Assembly: GCA_030727685.1 (NCBI GenBank)
Contig: JANRBC010000149.1
Location: 1 to 13,051 of the forward strand
Length of the DNA stretch: 13,051 nucleotides
Direction of reading: 5' to 3'
Source: Ilumatobacteraceae bacterium
Lineage (GTDB): Bacteria > Actinomycetota > Acidimicrobiia > Acidimicrobiales > Ilumatobacteraceae
Shown: piece after piece, positions 1 to 7,175 of the stretch
How the letters are laid out: every line of letters begins with the position of its first letter
How positions within the stretch are numbered: the stretch's first letter is position 1
Notes under the pieces: model-generated
Database searches by the model: none
Told to the model about the DNA's origin: nothing
Seen by the model: only the letters and a program-made list of their open reading frames with translations
Made by a program: the position numbers and the translations under genes

Positions 1-22
1 CGGCGCTTTTGGGCGCTGGTGT

Positions 23-1477
23 TTAGTTAATCCAATTCATTGAACGTTTAACCGCATTCTGCCAAGCGTCGTAACCCACGGCGGCAGATTTTGGCTCAAA
101 CTTTTTGTCGAGTTGCCACGCCTGTGAAATTTCACTAGTTGAACTCCAAACCTTTTCGCTAAGGCCCGCCAAGAAACCGGCGCCCATAGCGGTGGTTTCA
201 AGTTGTTTGGGTCGCAGCACAGCAACACCCAAGTGGTCTGCTTGCAGTTGCAACATAAAATCGACGACTGCAGCGCCACCGTCGACGCGCAAGTCTTTGA
301 CTTTTACACCAGACGCAGTGCTCATCGACTCGACCACGTCACGAGTTTGAAAAACTATTGACTCAATAGTTGCGCGGGCAATGTGGGCGCGAGTTGTGCC
401 GCGGGTTATTCCAAAAATTGAACCGCGAGCGTATGGGTCCCACCATGGGCTACCGAGGCCTGCGAATGCTGGCACCAAAACCACACCGCCAGAATTTTCG
501 ACCGATTGGGCGAGCGGGCCGATCTCGTTGGCGTGATCAATAATGTTCAGGCCGTCGCGCAACCACTGAATTGCAGCACCCGTCACAAAAATTGCGCCTT
601 CAAGTGCGTAAACAGGTTTTTGAGTTTCAAGTTGCCACGCGACAGTTGTCAAGATTCCGGTTTGAGGCTCTGGGCACTGAATGCCAACATTCATCAAAAC
701 GAAACTGCCGGTGCCGTATGTATTTTTTGTCGCGCCAGTGCTGAAGCATGCTTGCCCGAACAGAGCGGCTTGCTGATCGCCGGCGACCCCAGAAATTGCA
801 ATACCTGCTCGCAGTGCACCGTGATCTGTGGTTACACCAAATCGTCCACTCGACGGCATGACGGTTGGCAAATTTTTGATTGGTACGTTAAGCAGGCCGC
901 AAAGATCTTCACTCCAGCACATTTTTTTAATATCAAACAACATTGTGCGACTTGCATTCGTAACGTCAGTTACAAAATTCTTGTGGCCAGACAACTTGAA
1001 AATTAGCCACGAGTCGATTGTGCCAAGACACAGATCTTGGTCGACTTTTATCTCACGATTTTTGATCAACCACTCAAATTTTGTGCCCGAAAAATATGGG
1101 TCTAGAACCAGGCCGGTTTGTTGCCTAACGACTTGTAGATGCTCGGCGAGTTGTGCGCAACGACTAGCGGTGCGGCGGTCTTGCCAAACAATCGCGGTGC
1201 CATACGGCTTGCCGGTTTTTTGGCTCCACGCAACGACAGTCTCGCGCTGGTTGGTTATGCCGATCGCAACGACTGGTTCATTCAACTGAGTGACAACGTC
1301 TTGCAGAGTCGTCAAAACTGCTTGCCATATTTCTTCGGCATCATGCTCAACCCAACCAGGTTGCGGAAAGTGCTGCGTAAATTCGCGATACGAACTTATT
1401 TCAGACATACCCGTCGCGCGCAAAACACGAGATCTGACACCAGTTGTGCCGGCGTCGATTGCGATTACTACGCCCAT
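23..1477 (-). CDS. glpK: Glycerol kinase (FGGY family)
   Basis: Cytoplasmic kinase that phosphorylates glycerol to sn-glycerol 3-phosphate with ATP. The 484-residue product is close to the usual length of about 500. Visible GlpK motifs are the N-terminal phosphate loop DAGTTGVRS (residues 8-16), NQRET (76-80), WQDRR (98-102), DPYFSGTK (126-133), TNASRTM (173-179), GDQQAALFGQ (233-242, with the likely catalytic Asp at 234) and GTGSF (255-259). The ATG at 1477 puts the phosphate loop at the usual distance from the N-terminus. No strong Shine-Dalgarno is seen, but the inositol-phosphatase-family gene ends only 10 bp upstream, so it is probably the last gene read from the same minus-strand transcript. 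Another FGGY sugar kinase is possible but much less likely given these motifs. Confidence 0.95.
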   Translation of the reverse strand: MGVVIAIDAGTTGVRSRVLRATGMSEISSYREFTQHFPQPGWVEHDAEEIWQAVLTTLQDVVTQLNEPVVAIGITNQRETVVAWSQKTGKPYGTAIVWQDRRTASRCAQLAEHLQVVRQQTGLVLDPYFSGTKFEWLIKNREIKVDQDLCLGTIDSWLIFKLSGHKNFVTDVTNASRTMLFDIKKMCWSEDLCGLLNVPIKNLPTVMPSSGRFGVTTDHGALRAGIAISGVAGDQQAALFGQACFSTGATKNTYGTGSFVLMNVGIQCPEPQTGILTTVAWQLETQKPVYALEGAIFVTGAAIQWLRDGLNIIDHANEIGPLAQSVENSGGVVLVPAFAGLGSPWWDPYARGSIFGITRGTTRAHIARATIESIVFQTRDVVESMSTASGVKVKDLRVDGGAAVVDFMLQLQADHLGVAVLRPKQLETTAMGAGFLAGLSEKVWSSTSEISQAWQLDKKFEPKSAAVGYDAWQNAVKRSMNWIN

Positions 1478-1487
1478 GATTGAAGTC

Positions 1488-2297
1488 TTAGTCTTTCGAA
1501 GAACTGGCGATTACTAGCTTGCTGAGTTTGTCGAACATGGCGGGACACGTGACCATAAATTCTTTTGGGGTAGAACTACCACCTGAAAAGTTTCCCGACC
1601 TTGCACCAGATTCAATTGCAATCAGTTCAGCGGCTGCGATATCCCATTGGTATAAGTTTTCTTCAAAATAGGCGTCGAGCCTGCCACAGGCGACAAAACA
1701 AATGTCGATACTGGCTGCACCAAAGCGTCGAATGTCGCGAACTTGGTGAATAAATTTTGCCACTCGTCGAGATTGAATTGTTCGATTTTCTGGCAAATAG
1801 CTGAAGCCTGTGCAAACGAGTGCCTTTGAAAGATCGCTGATGTCATTGCAGAAAATTTGCTTGTTGTTTAAAAATGCACCTTGGTTTCGTACTGCGTGAA
1901 ACATCTCATCGAGCGCGGGTATGTAGACGACCCCGACTAGCGGTCCGTTTTCGTCGCTTACACCGATTGAGACGCTCCAACCGGGCAGCGCATAGAGAAA
2001 ATTTGTTGTTCCATCAATTGGGTCGATGCACCAAGTGACACCACTCGTGCCGACAACACAAGCGCCTTCTTCGCCGATGATCGAGTCTTTTGGTCGCAGA
2101 CGACGTATCTCGTCGACAATGTATTTTTCGGTTGCACGATCAAATTCGGTGACCATGTCCGTGCTGGTTGACTTTGTCTCAACTTGACTAAGACCTGCGA
2201 GCCGACCGGCTAAGGCTTTTCTGCCACCTGTGTCTGCCAAGGTTTTGCAAAATTCGAGTAGCTCTCGAGATAGTTCATCTCCGTGAGTTTTGCTCAC
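1488..2297 (-). CDS. Inositol-monophosphatase-family phosphatase
   Basis: Mg-dependent phosphatase of the IMPase/FIG superfamily, 269 residues, the usual length. Metal-site motifs are present in order: GEEG (75-78), the signature IDPIDGTTNF (91-100) and WDIAAAELIAIESGA (218-232), whose Asp219 is the third metal ligand. The substrate cannot be fixed from sequence: inositol 1-phosphate, histidinol phosphate and 3'-phosphoadenosine 5'-phosphate enzymes share these motifs. The start is GTG at 2297, with GAGG seven bases upstream, and it overlaps the TGA stop of the upstream membrane-protein gene in a GTGA junction typical of translational coupling. A longer in-frame reading to 2432 would run through the membrane-protein gene and its extra residues look non-coding. 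Glycerol kinase follows 10 bp downstream. Confidence 0.92.
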   Translation of the reverse strand: MSKTHGDELSRELLEFCKTLADTGGRKALAGRLAGLSQVETKSTSTDMVTEFDRATEKYIVDEIRRLRPKDSIIGEEGACVVGTSGVTWCIDPIDGTTNFLYALPGWSVSIGVSDENGPLVGVVYIPALDEMFHAVRNQGAFLNNKQIFCNDISDLSKALVCTGFSYLPENRTIQSRRVAKFIHQVRDIRRFGAASIDICFVACGRLDAYFEENLYQWDIAAAELIAIESGARSGNFSGGSSTPKEFMVTCPAMFDKLSKLVIASSSKD

Positions 2298-2557
2298 TTT
2301 TGATCCTCGAGTTCTTTCCATTCGCCAGTTGCGCGTAAAACCAAAACCGCAACGACACCCATGCCGAATGCTCCGGTGACCGCACCGAGAATTAATCCAA
2401 TTGAATTTGGTACATCGCAGGCACCTTCGCACTGCAGATCGACAAGAGTAAAACCAATTAGTGCACCCGCGACACCCGCAACACCAATTGAAACAAAAGC
2501 AACTACGCGCGCCAAAACTGAAGGCAGCGCCGAAAGACGACGATCCTGTTGGCTCAT
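2294..2557 (-). CDS. Small two-helix membrane protein, unknown function
   Basis: An 87-residue protein I do not recognise as a named family. It has a short polar start (MSQQDRRLSA), two hydrophobic stretches at about residues 15-39 and 51-74 that look like membrane helices, and a polar tail ending ELEDQK. The loop between the helices holds two cysteines in CEGAC, which could form a disulphide or bind a ligand. The ATG at 2557 is preferred over an upstream in-frame ATG at 2629, because that extension would run into dinB coding sequence on the other strand. It is the first gene of the minus-strand operon and its stop codon overlaps the phosphatase start. With only 30 bp to the divergent dinB start and no Shine-Dalgarno, a leaderless mRNA is plausible. 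Confidence 0.75.
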   Translation of the reverse strand: MSQQDRRLSALPSVLARVVAFVSIGVAGVAGALIGFTLVDLQCEGACDVPNSIGLILGAVTGAFGMGVVAVLVLRATGEWKELEDQK

Positions 2558-2587
2558 GGTTAAGAGTTTATGACTAGCGTTTGACTC
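2558..2587. promoter_or_regulatory. Divergent promoter region between membrane-protein gene and dinB
   Basis: Only 30 bp separate the two start codons. On the plus strand TAGCGT (2575-2580) fits the TANNNT form of a -10 box and ends seven bases before the dinB GTG. On the minus strand TAAACT (plus positions 2565-2570) ends seven bases before the membrane-protein ATG. In both directions transcription would then begin at or next to the start codon, meaning leaderless mRNAs. The -35 boxes are weak and would lie inside the opposite gene. No Shine-Dalgarno is visible for either gene, which fits the idea. Confidence 0.45.
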
Positions 2588-3871
2588 GTGGAGACTCGGC
2601 AACCAACGACGGGTAAAACGATTCTGCATGTCGATATGGACATGTTTTATGTTGCTGTCGAATTGCGCAGAAATCCAAAGCTACGAGGCTTGCCGGTGGT
2701 CGTTGGTGGGGATGGTGCTCGTGGTGTTGTCGCGGCTGCGTCTTACGAAGCCCGAAGGTTCGGTGTTTTTTCGGCAATGTCTTCGGCGCAGGCAAAGCGA
2801 CTCTGCCCTCAAGCAATTTTTTTGCCGGGAGACCATGATCTTTATTCAGACGTAAGTGCAGAAGTATTCGAGATTTTTCATACGATCACACCGCTCGTCG
2901 AGGGCCTTTCTCTTGACGAGGCATTTTTAGATGTCACCGGCGCGCGACGTTTGTTGGGCGATGGAGTCAAGATTGGTGAAGAAATTCGTTCTCGCGTCAA
3001 AGAGCAAACCGAACTGACATGCAGTGTCGGTGTCGCACCGAATAAATTTTTAGCAAAGTTGGCTTCGGTTGTGGCAAAGCCTCGTGCTTCTCGCGAAGGG
3101 GTAAAGCCGGGTTACGGGGTCTTTGAGGTTCTGGCAGGTAGCGAACTTGAGTTCCTTCATCCTCTGGCAGTCGAGTCATTGTGGGGGGTTGGCCCGGTCA
3201 CACTCGAGAAGCTTTCGGCGCTTTCAATCAAGACGGTTGGTGATCTTGCGAAATTTGATCGCAAGATTTTGATCAATGTTCTCGGCGGGTCTCTCGGTCA
3301 ACATTTGTTTGACCTCTCGCAGGGTCTCGATGAGAGAGTTGTCGAGCCAGACCGCGATGCAAAATCGATTGGGCACGAAGAAACATTTTCAACTGATATC
3401 AAAGACTTTGACGTCGCACACGATCAGTTGCTGCGGCTTGCAGACGCTGTATCGGCTCGATGTCGTAGTGCTGGTGTCGGCGCGCGAACGATCTCTTTAA
3501 AACTTAAGTTTTCTGATTTTCGGATTATTACTCGTGCAGCAAGTGTTGAATTTCCGGTTACGACAGCACAGGCGATGATGCGACTGATTGAGCCATTGTT
3601 GAGGGAGGTAGATATATCGGCAGGGGTTCGGCTATTGGGTATTAGTGCACGAAATCTGGTGGCCCCCGAAATGCAACTGAGTTTGTTTGGCGAGACAGCC
3701 GAAGCATCCACAGCCAATGAACTCGACGAAGCATGGAGTTCGACGACATCAGCGGTTGATGACATTCGGCACAAATTTGGTGATGCCTCGATCAAGCCTG
3801 CAAGTTCACTAAATAACAAGCGCAAACCAGGAACATCCAAGTGGGGGCCGAGCGATTTAGACCAGAAATAA
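2588..3871 (+). CDS. dinB: DNA polymerase IV (Y-family translesion polymerase)
   Basis: Error-prone polymerase that copies past damaged template bases. The 427-residue product holds the full Y-family layout: palm with catalytic Asp16 in HVDMDMFYVAVE (14-25) and Asp110/Glu111 in SLDEAFLD (108-115), a Tyr at 21 in the steric-gate position, CSVGVAPNKFLAKLAS (145-160), a helix-hairpin-helix (LWGVGPVTLEKLSAL, 198-212), and a little-finger domain from about 255 to 355. The beta-clamp-binding motif QLSLF (363-367) is followed by a tail (AVDDIRHKFGDASIKPASS, 389-407) of the kind seen in actinobacterial DinB. GTG at 2588 is the only sensible start, because the next in-frame ATG lies inside the catalytic motif. 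No LexA-type box is seen upstream, so SOS control is not supported by sequence. Confidence 0.95.
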   Translation: METRQPTTGKTILHVDMDMFYVAVELRRNPKLRGLPVVVGGDGARGVVAAASYEARRFGVFSAMSSAQAKRLCPQAIFLPGDHDLYSDVSAEVFEIFHTITPLVEGLSLDEAFLDVTGARRLLGDGVKIGEEIRSRVKEQTELTCSVGVAPNKFLAKLASVVAKPRASREGVKPGYGVFEVLAGSELEFLHPLAVESLWGVGPVTLEKLSALSIKTVGDLAKFDRKILINVLGGSLGQHLFDLSQGLDERVVEPDRDAKSIGHEETFSTDIKDFDVAHDQLLRLADAVSARCRSAGVGARTISLKLKFSDFRIITRAASVEFPVTTAQAMMRLIEPLLREVDISAGVRLLGISARNLVAPEMQLSLFGETAEASTANELDEAWSSTTSAVDDIRHKFGDASIKPASSLNNKRKPGTSKWGPSDLDQK

Positions 3872-3890
3872 TTTTGTCTTGCGTAATGCC

Positions 3891-3896
3891 TACAAT
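3891..3896 (+). promoter_or_regulatory. Candidate -10 box for the DUF3040 operon
   Basis: TACAAT, preceded by TGCC, lies in the 66-bp gap between dinB and the DUF3040 gene, 41 bp before the TTG start. The box is a good match to TATAAT. The -35 position has no convincing match, so this would be a promoter resting on its -10 region. It suggests that DUF3040, ROK kinase and acyl-CoA dehydrogenase may be transcribed separately from dinB. Confidence 0.4.
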
Positions 3897-3928
3897 CGTG
3901 AGAAGATTTAAAAAGCGATTCTCTAATC

Positions 3929-3933
3929 GGAGG
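3929..3933 (+). promoter_or_regulatory. Ribosome binding site deciding the TTG start of DUF3040
   Basis: A full GGAGG sits four bases before the TTG at 3938. It fixes this rare start codon as the true one, and the resulting N-terminus (MPLSDNEQQIL) matches the usual start of DUF3040 proteins. Confidence 0.75.
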
Positions 3934-3937
3934 CACC

Positions 3938-4291
3938 TTGCCATTATCAGATAACGAGCAACAAATTCTTCGACAGATTGAGCAAGATCTCAAGACAGAC
4001 GAAAAATTTGCCCAAGCAGTTTCATCAAAGGGCTTGTATCGCCATTCGGCACGCACTGCGTGGTGGGCTGGGGTCGGTATCGCTGTATCTCTCGGGCTAA
4101 CAATTGTTGGTTTGCAGTTTCATTTTCTATTTGCTTTCGCTGGTTTCTTGGCCATGTTGGGTTGTGCATTAATCGTCGAGCGTCAGTTGCGCGCGATGTC
4201 AAAAGTTGGCATTCGCGATGTCGCCGAATCACTGCGCGCTCAACGCGCCAACGCGCAGCGCATGCGCGAAAAATTCACGCGCGAACGGTAA
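3938..4291 (+). CDS. DUF3040 family membrane protein
   Basis: A 117-residue protein of an actinobacterial family of unknown function. The N-terminal signature MPLSDNEQQILRQIEQDL (1-18) is the family's amphipathic helix. Two hydrophobic segments at about 41-59 and 61-80 form a membrane hairpin, followed by a basic, Arg/Gln-rich cytoplasmic tail (about 83-117) likely to be helical. It starts with TTG behind a GGAGG. DUF3040 genes lie close to mraZ and the dcw cluster in actinobacteria, for example near mraZ in mycobacteria, so a link to envelope or division work is often guessed but not shown. Here about 3.8 kb separates it from mraZ. The ROK kinase starts 9 bp after its stop, suggesting one transcript. 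Confidence 0.88.
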   Translation: MPLSDNEQQILRQIEQDLKTDEKFAQAVSSKGLYRHSARTAWWAGVGIAVSLGLTIVGLQFHFLFAFAGFLAMLGCALIVERQLRAMSKVGIRDVAESLRAQRANAQRMREKFTRER

Positions 4292-4300
4292 AGAATTCGC

Positions 4301-5161
4301 GTGAGTCAGCGCGGCTATCTTGCAGTTGATATTGGTGGTACCAAACTTTCGGTCGGCGTAGTCTCAACAACAGGCGAAGTTTTGTCGCATGGGCGAGCGC
4401 TAACGCCCCAAGTGAATGTCTGGCAGGCGCTGCAAGAGTTGATTAGAGAGCAAATCGCTATCTCAAACGTCGGTCTCATTGCTTGCGGCGTTGGTTGCGG
4501 TGGGCCCATGGCGCCACACGGTGAACTCGTATCGACACTTCATATTCCTGAGTGGCGTGATTTTCCGTTGCGAGCAAAATTGCAAGAGTTAGTTCAGTTG
4601 CCCGTATATATAGACGGCGACGCCAAAGCGCTCGTGCAGGGTGAAGTTTGGTGCGGGGCAGTCGCCGGCCAGACCGATGTAATTGGCATGGTTGTATCTA
4701 CGGGTGTTGGCGGCGGAATAATTTCGCAAGGCAAAGTTCTTGACGGTCGAAGCGGCAATGCCGGACACATCGGCCACGTGATTGTCGTTCCCGATGGCAG
4801 GCTTTGTGCGTGCGGTTCGCACGGTTGCCTCGAGGCTCACGCGTCAGGTCGGTCGATTGAGGCGATAACCGGCAAACCAGCGGCGCAAGCAAGTGCGCAG
4901 GTGATCGCCGAAACAGGTCGACTCGTCGCACGTGCATTGGTAAGTGTCGGTGCTGCTGTCGATTTACGCAGTGCCGTTATTGCCGGCTCGGTTGCTCTTG
5001 GCTTTGGTAAACCTTTTTTTGAATCAGTACAAAGCGAATTAGACCGGTCAGCCAAAATCGGCTTTGTTCAGGGTTTTTCGGTTTGTCCTGCAGGGCTTGG
5101 CCCGCTTTCGCCGCTCGTAGGGGCGGCAGCAGTGGCTCGCAATCTAGGCTGTGAAACATGA
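4301..5161 (+). CDS. ROK family sugar kinase (glucokinase-like)
   Basis: Cytoplasmic ATP-dependent hexose kinase, probably a glucokinase, though ROK sequences alone do not separate glucose, fructose and N-acetyl sugar substrates. The 286 residues include the phosphate loop DIGGTK (10-15), a catalytic Asp107 in IDGDAKA (104-110), the second phosphate motif STGVGGGI (133-140), and the ROK zinc site: His in GHIGH (155-159) with Cys169, Cys171 and Cys176 in CACGSHGCLE (169-178). The length is a little shorter than the usual 300-320. The start is GTG at 4301, nine bases after the DUF3040 stop, with only a poor Shine-Dalgarno. The stop overlaps the acyl-CoA dehydrogenase start (ATGA), so the two are probably translationally coupled. 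Confidence 0.9.
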   Translation: MSQRGYLAVDIGGTKLSVGVVSTTGEVLSHGRALTPQVNVWQALQELIREQIAISNVGLIACGVGCGGPMAPHGELVSTLHIPEWRDFPLRAKLQELVQLPVYIDGDAKALVQGEVWCGAVAGQTDVIGMVVSTGVGGGIISQGKVLDGRSGNAGHIGHVIVVPDGRLCACGSHGCLEAHASGRSIEAITGKPAAQASAQVIAETGRLVARALVSVGAAVDLRSAVIAGSVALGFGKPFFESVQSELDRSAKIGFVQGFSVCPAGLGPLSPLVGAAAVARNLGCET

Positions 5162-6378
5162 GACCGGTCTACGAACTTCAAGCCGAAGAATATCGCGAGA
5201 AAGTACAAGCATTCTTAGCCGAGAAACTTCCATCTAATTGGCAAGGCATCGGCTCGATGGAAGGCAAAGCGGTCGAAGAATTTGTCGGCGAGTGGCGAAA
5301 CATACTGGCGTCGAGTCCATATCTTGCACCTGGCTGGCCAGTTGAATACGGCGGTGGAGGTCTGTCAGCACTCGAACAAGTGATTGTCGCCGAAGAGTTT
5401 GCTCGCGCTGGTGTGCCGACCGGTTCATTCAATGACACATTCGGCATTCAGATGCTCGGCAACACATTGTTGATCTGGGGAACAGAAGAACAAAAGCGCT
5501 ACTACTTACCGCGAATTATCTCGGGGCAAGATGTTTGGTGTCAAGGGTATAGCGAGCCAAATGCAGGTTCAGATCTCGGCAATGTTGGCTTGAAGGCAAC
5601 TCTTGACGGTGATCAATTTGTTTTGAACGGACAAAAAATTTGGACTTCGGCGGGGCAGTATGCAACTCATATTTTTACGCTCGCACGCACTAATCCTGAC
5701 GCACCAAAACATAAAGGCATTTCTTTCATGCTGGTTGACATGCGTCAGCCGGGTATCGAAGTCAGACCAATCAAGATGCTTTCTGGTGAGAGCGAATTCA
5801 ACGAAGTTTTCTATACAGACGTAACTTGTCCAAAAGAAAACATCGTTGGCGGTATTAATAATGGTTGGGCAGTAGCGATGTCGCTGTTGGGTTATGAGCG
5901 TGGCGAAGCAGCAGCAACTCTTTCAATCAAATATCAAGCCGAAATTGATCGGTTGATCGACTTGGCTCAACAACGCGGTGTCGCCAACGACCCACGAATT
6001 CGCCAGCGATTGAGCGACTGCTACGTGAAGGTTCAGATCATGAGATATCTCGGTATGCGCACTTTGACAAAGTTCGTCGCCGGTCACCACCCTGGGCCGG
6101 ACGGGGCAATTTCAAAACTTTATTGGAGCGAATATCACAAGACGGTCACAGAATTAGCCATGGACATTCTCGGCGCTGACGGCTTAGTTCCCGTGGGCCG
6201 CAAACCGATGACAACTTTTCAAACAGATGAGGCTGGCGCAAAAAATAGCTCGATGAGTTGGGCGATGACGTTTTTAAATGCTCGTGCAGGCACTATTTAT
6301 GCAGGCTCTTCACAAGTTCAACGCAACATCATTGGTGAGATGGTGCTCGGCCTGCCCAAAGAACCAAAACCTAACTGA
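5158..6378 (+). CDS. Acyl-CoA dehydrogenase family flavoenzyme
   Basis: FAD-dependent enzyme that introduces an alpha-beta double bond into an acyl-CoA; 406 residues, full length. Visible features are the N-terminal helical domain, the FAD/substrate region WCQGYSEPNAGSDLGN (127-142), the middle beta domain with NGQKIWTSAG (157-166), and the C-terminal helical domain ending in YAGSSQVQRNIIGEMVLGLP (381-400). In medium-chain enzymes a catalytic Glu occupies the third residue of the equivalent YEG motif; here it is Ala383. Glu247 in GYERG (245-249) could supply the base, as in isovaleryl-CoA dehydrogenase, where it comes from the same helix. This pattern is frequent in FadE-type enzymes for branched, steroid or unusual acyl-CoAs, so the substrate is open. 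The ATG overlaps the ROK stop by four bases. Confidence 0.92.
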   Translation: MRPVYELQAEEYREKVQAFLAEKLPSNWQGIGSMEGKAVEEFVGEWRNILASSPYLAPGWPVEYGGGGLSALEQVIVAEEFARAGVPTGSFNDTFGIQMLGNTLLIWGTEEQKRYYLPRIISGQDVWCQGYSEPNAGSDLGNVGLKATLDGDQFVLNGQKIWTSAGQYATHIFTLARTNPDAPKHKGISFMLVDMRQPGIEVRPIKMLSGESEFNEVFYTDVTCPKENIVGGINNGWAVAMSLLGYERGEAAATLSIKYQAEIDRLIDLAQQRGVANDPRIRQRLSDCYVKVQIMRYLGMRTLTKFVAGHHPGPDGAISKLYWSEYHKTVTELAMDILGADGLVPVGRKPMTTFQTDEAGAKNSSMSWAMTFLNARAGTIYAGSSQVQRNIIGEMVLGLPKEPKPN

Positions 6379-6379
6379 C

Positions 6380-6538
6380 TTATGGCCGTAATTTCGAGCA
6401 TGAAATCGGGTGCCTCGATTGTCTGTGCGATTGCCCTAAGGCCAAGTCTTTGGCTTGTAGCGATATCTCAGTTGTTTCGCCTCGTCCCGCGAGGTTGGTG
6501 GCGGCGATCACCATATTTGCCCATACCGAGTCAGTCAT
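6380..6538 (-). CDS. Possible small minus-strand gene or gene remnant
   Basis: A 52-residue frame (MTDSVWANMVIAATNLAGRG at its start) with a TAA stop one base past the acyl-CoA dehydrogenase stop, so the two would converge. Codon choice looks more like real coding than shadow sequence. The same frame stays open and coding-like upstream of the ATG, through ENVY and HHIEF back to about 6602, but that stretch offers no start codon before the frame enters the HNH gene antisense. No Shine-Dalgarno precedes the ATG and I recognise no family. It could be a small gene, the 3' end of a decayed gene, or chance. The rest of the 257-bp gap (6379-6635) shows only a weak inverted repeat, CACCATATT (6509-6517) with AATATGGTG (6563-6571). 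Confidence 0.25.
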   Translation of the reverse strand: MTDSVWANMVIAATNLAGRGETTEISLQAKDLALGQSHRQSRHPISCSKLRP

Positions 6539-6586
6539 ATATACGTTTTCGTAAACAAACTCAATATGGTGGCGACAATCACCAGA

Positions 6587-6615
6587 TTGAGGTTCGAGAC
6601 GTTTTGAGCTACTTA
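6587..6615 (+). promoter_or_regulatory. Weak candidate promoter before the HNH gene
   Basis: TTGAGG (6587-6592) is followed after 17 bp by TACTTA (6610-6615), 20 bp before the HNH start. The -35 half matches four of six consensus positions, but the -10 half keeps only its first two bases. It is listed because the preceding 257-bp gap makes a promoter here likely. Confidence 0.25.
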
Positions 6616-6635
6616 AATTGGTTGAGAGATTTGCG

Positions 6636-7133
6636 ATGAGAAGTGCGCTTGTCCTGAATGCAACCTTCGAGCCGCTTTCGATCGTTCCTGCGCGTCGAGC
6701 AATTTGTTTAGTGCTTTCAGACAAAGCCGAAATTATCGAAGAAGACGGCACGCAAATCAGGGCAGAGACCTTCGTTATGCCCGGACCACTAGTCATCAGA
6801 TTGCGGTACGTCGTCAAGGTGCCATATCACCGTCGAACTGCAATGTCTCGACGAGCGATTTTTGCTCGCGATAATCATCGCTGCCAATATTGCGGCGCTC
6901 ATGCCGACAGCATCGATCATGTGATGCCGAGGTCTCGCGGCGGAATGCATGTGTGGGAGAACGTGACAGCCGCATGTCGGGGCTGCAATTTGAAAAAGCG
7001 TGATCGAACTCCGCAAGAAGCAGGTATGGCCTTGGCGAACCAGCCACACACTCCACGCGAACTTGCATGGGTGTCTGTTTCTGTAGGTCGAGTGCCAGAA
7101 GAGTGGAAGCAATACTTAGCGTTCGCCTCGTAA
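6636..7133 (+). CDS. HNH endonuclease domain protein
   Basis: A 165-residue protein of the stand-alone HNH family common in actinobacteria. The N-terminus MRSALVLNATFEPLSIVPAR (1-20) is the conserved leader of this family. The zinc-stabilised HNH fold follows: Cys83 and Cys86 in CQYCG, the active-site pair Asp94-His95 in SIDHVMPRSRGG (92-103), Asn109 in WENV, and Cys114/Cys117 in CRGCN (114-118). It is a probable metal-dependent nuclease; the cellular role of these chromosomal copies is unknown. ATG at 6636 is chosen over a TTG at 6618 because it begins exactly at the family's conserved start. The Shine-Dalgarno is weak (GAGA, eight bases upstream). The lipoate-ligase-type gene follows 42 bp downstream. 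Confidence 0.9.
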   Translation: MRSALVLNATFEPLSIVPARRAICLVLSDKAEIIEEDGTQIRAETFVMPGPLVIRLRYVVKVPYHRRTAMSRRAIFARDNHRCQYCGAHADSIDHVMPRSRGGMHVWENVTAACRGCNLKKRDRTPQEAGMALANQPHTPRELAWVSVSVGRVPEEWKQYLAFAS

Positions 7134-7153
7134 AAACGAGTTTTTGGTTTTTG
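7127..7153 (+). terminator. Possible weak terminator overlapping the HNH stop codon
   Basis: CTCGT (7127-7131) pairs with ACGAG (7136-7140) across an AAAA loop, directly followed by five T, GG and five more T. The order stem then T-tract is right for an intrinsic terminator, but a five-pair stem is short, so termination may be partial. Confidence 0.3.
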
Positions 7154-7175
7154 CTCAAAAGATAGTGATGCATTT

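Noticed and set aside
1..22. A terminator after glycerol kinase
   Set aside because: GGCGCT occurs twice as a direct rather than inverted repeat, and too little sequence is available past the stop codon to judge.
105..1483. Several plus-strand open frames (81 to 166 codons) opposite glycerol kinase
   Set aside because: They lie wholly antisense to a well-conserved gene, have erratic residue composition and no recognisable motif or ribosome binding site.
2298..2432. A 45-residue N-terminal extension of the phosphatase
   Set aside because: It runs out of frame through the membrane-protein gene with a Cys/Arg-rich shadow composition; GTG at 2297 has a good Shine-Dalgarno.
2558..2587. A LexA/SOS box controlling dinB
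   Set aside because: No GAAC-N4-GTTC-type palindrome or close variant is present in the gap or at its edges.
3424..4056. A 210-codon minus-strand frame across the end of dinB and the start of DUF3040
   Set aside because: It overlaps two confident plus-strand genes and their signals, and its Ser/Arg/Leu-rich translation looks like a shadow.
6618..6635. A TTG start giving the HNH protein six extra residues
   Set aside because: The ATG at 6636 begins exactly at the family's conserved N-terminus.
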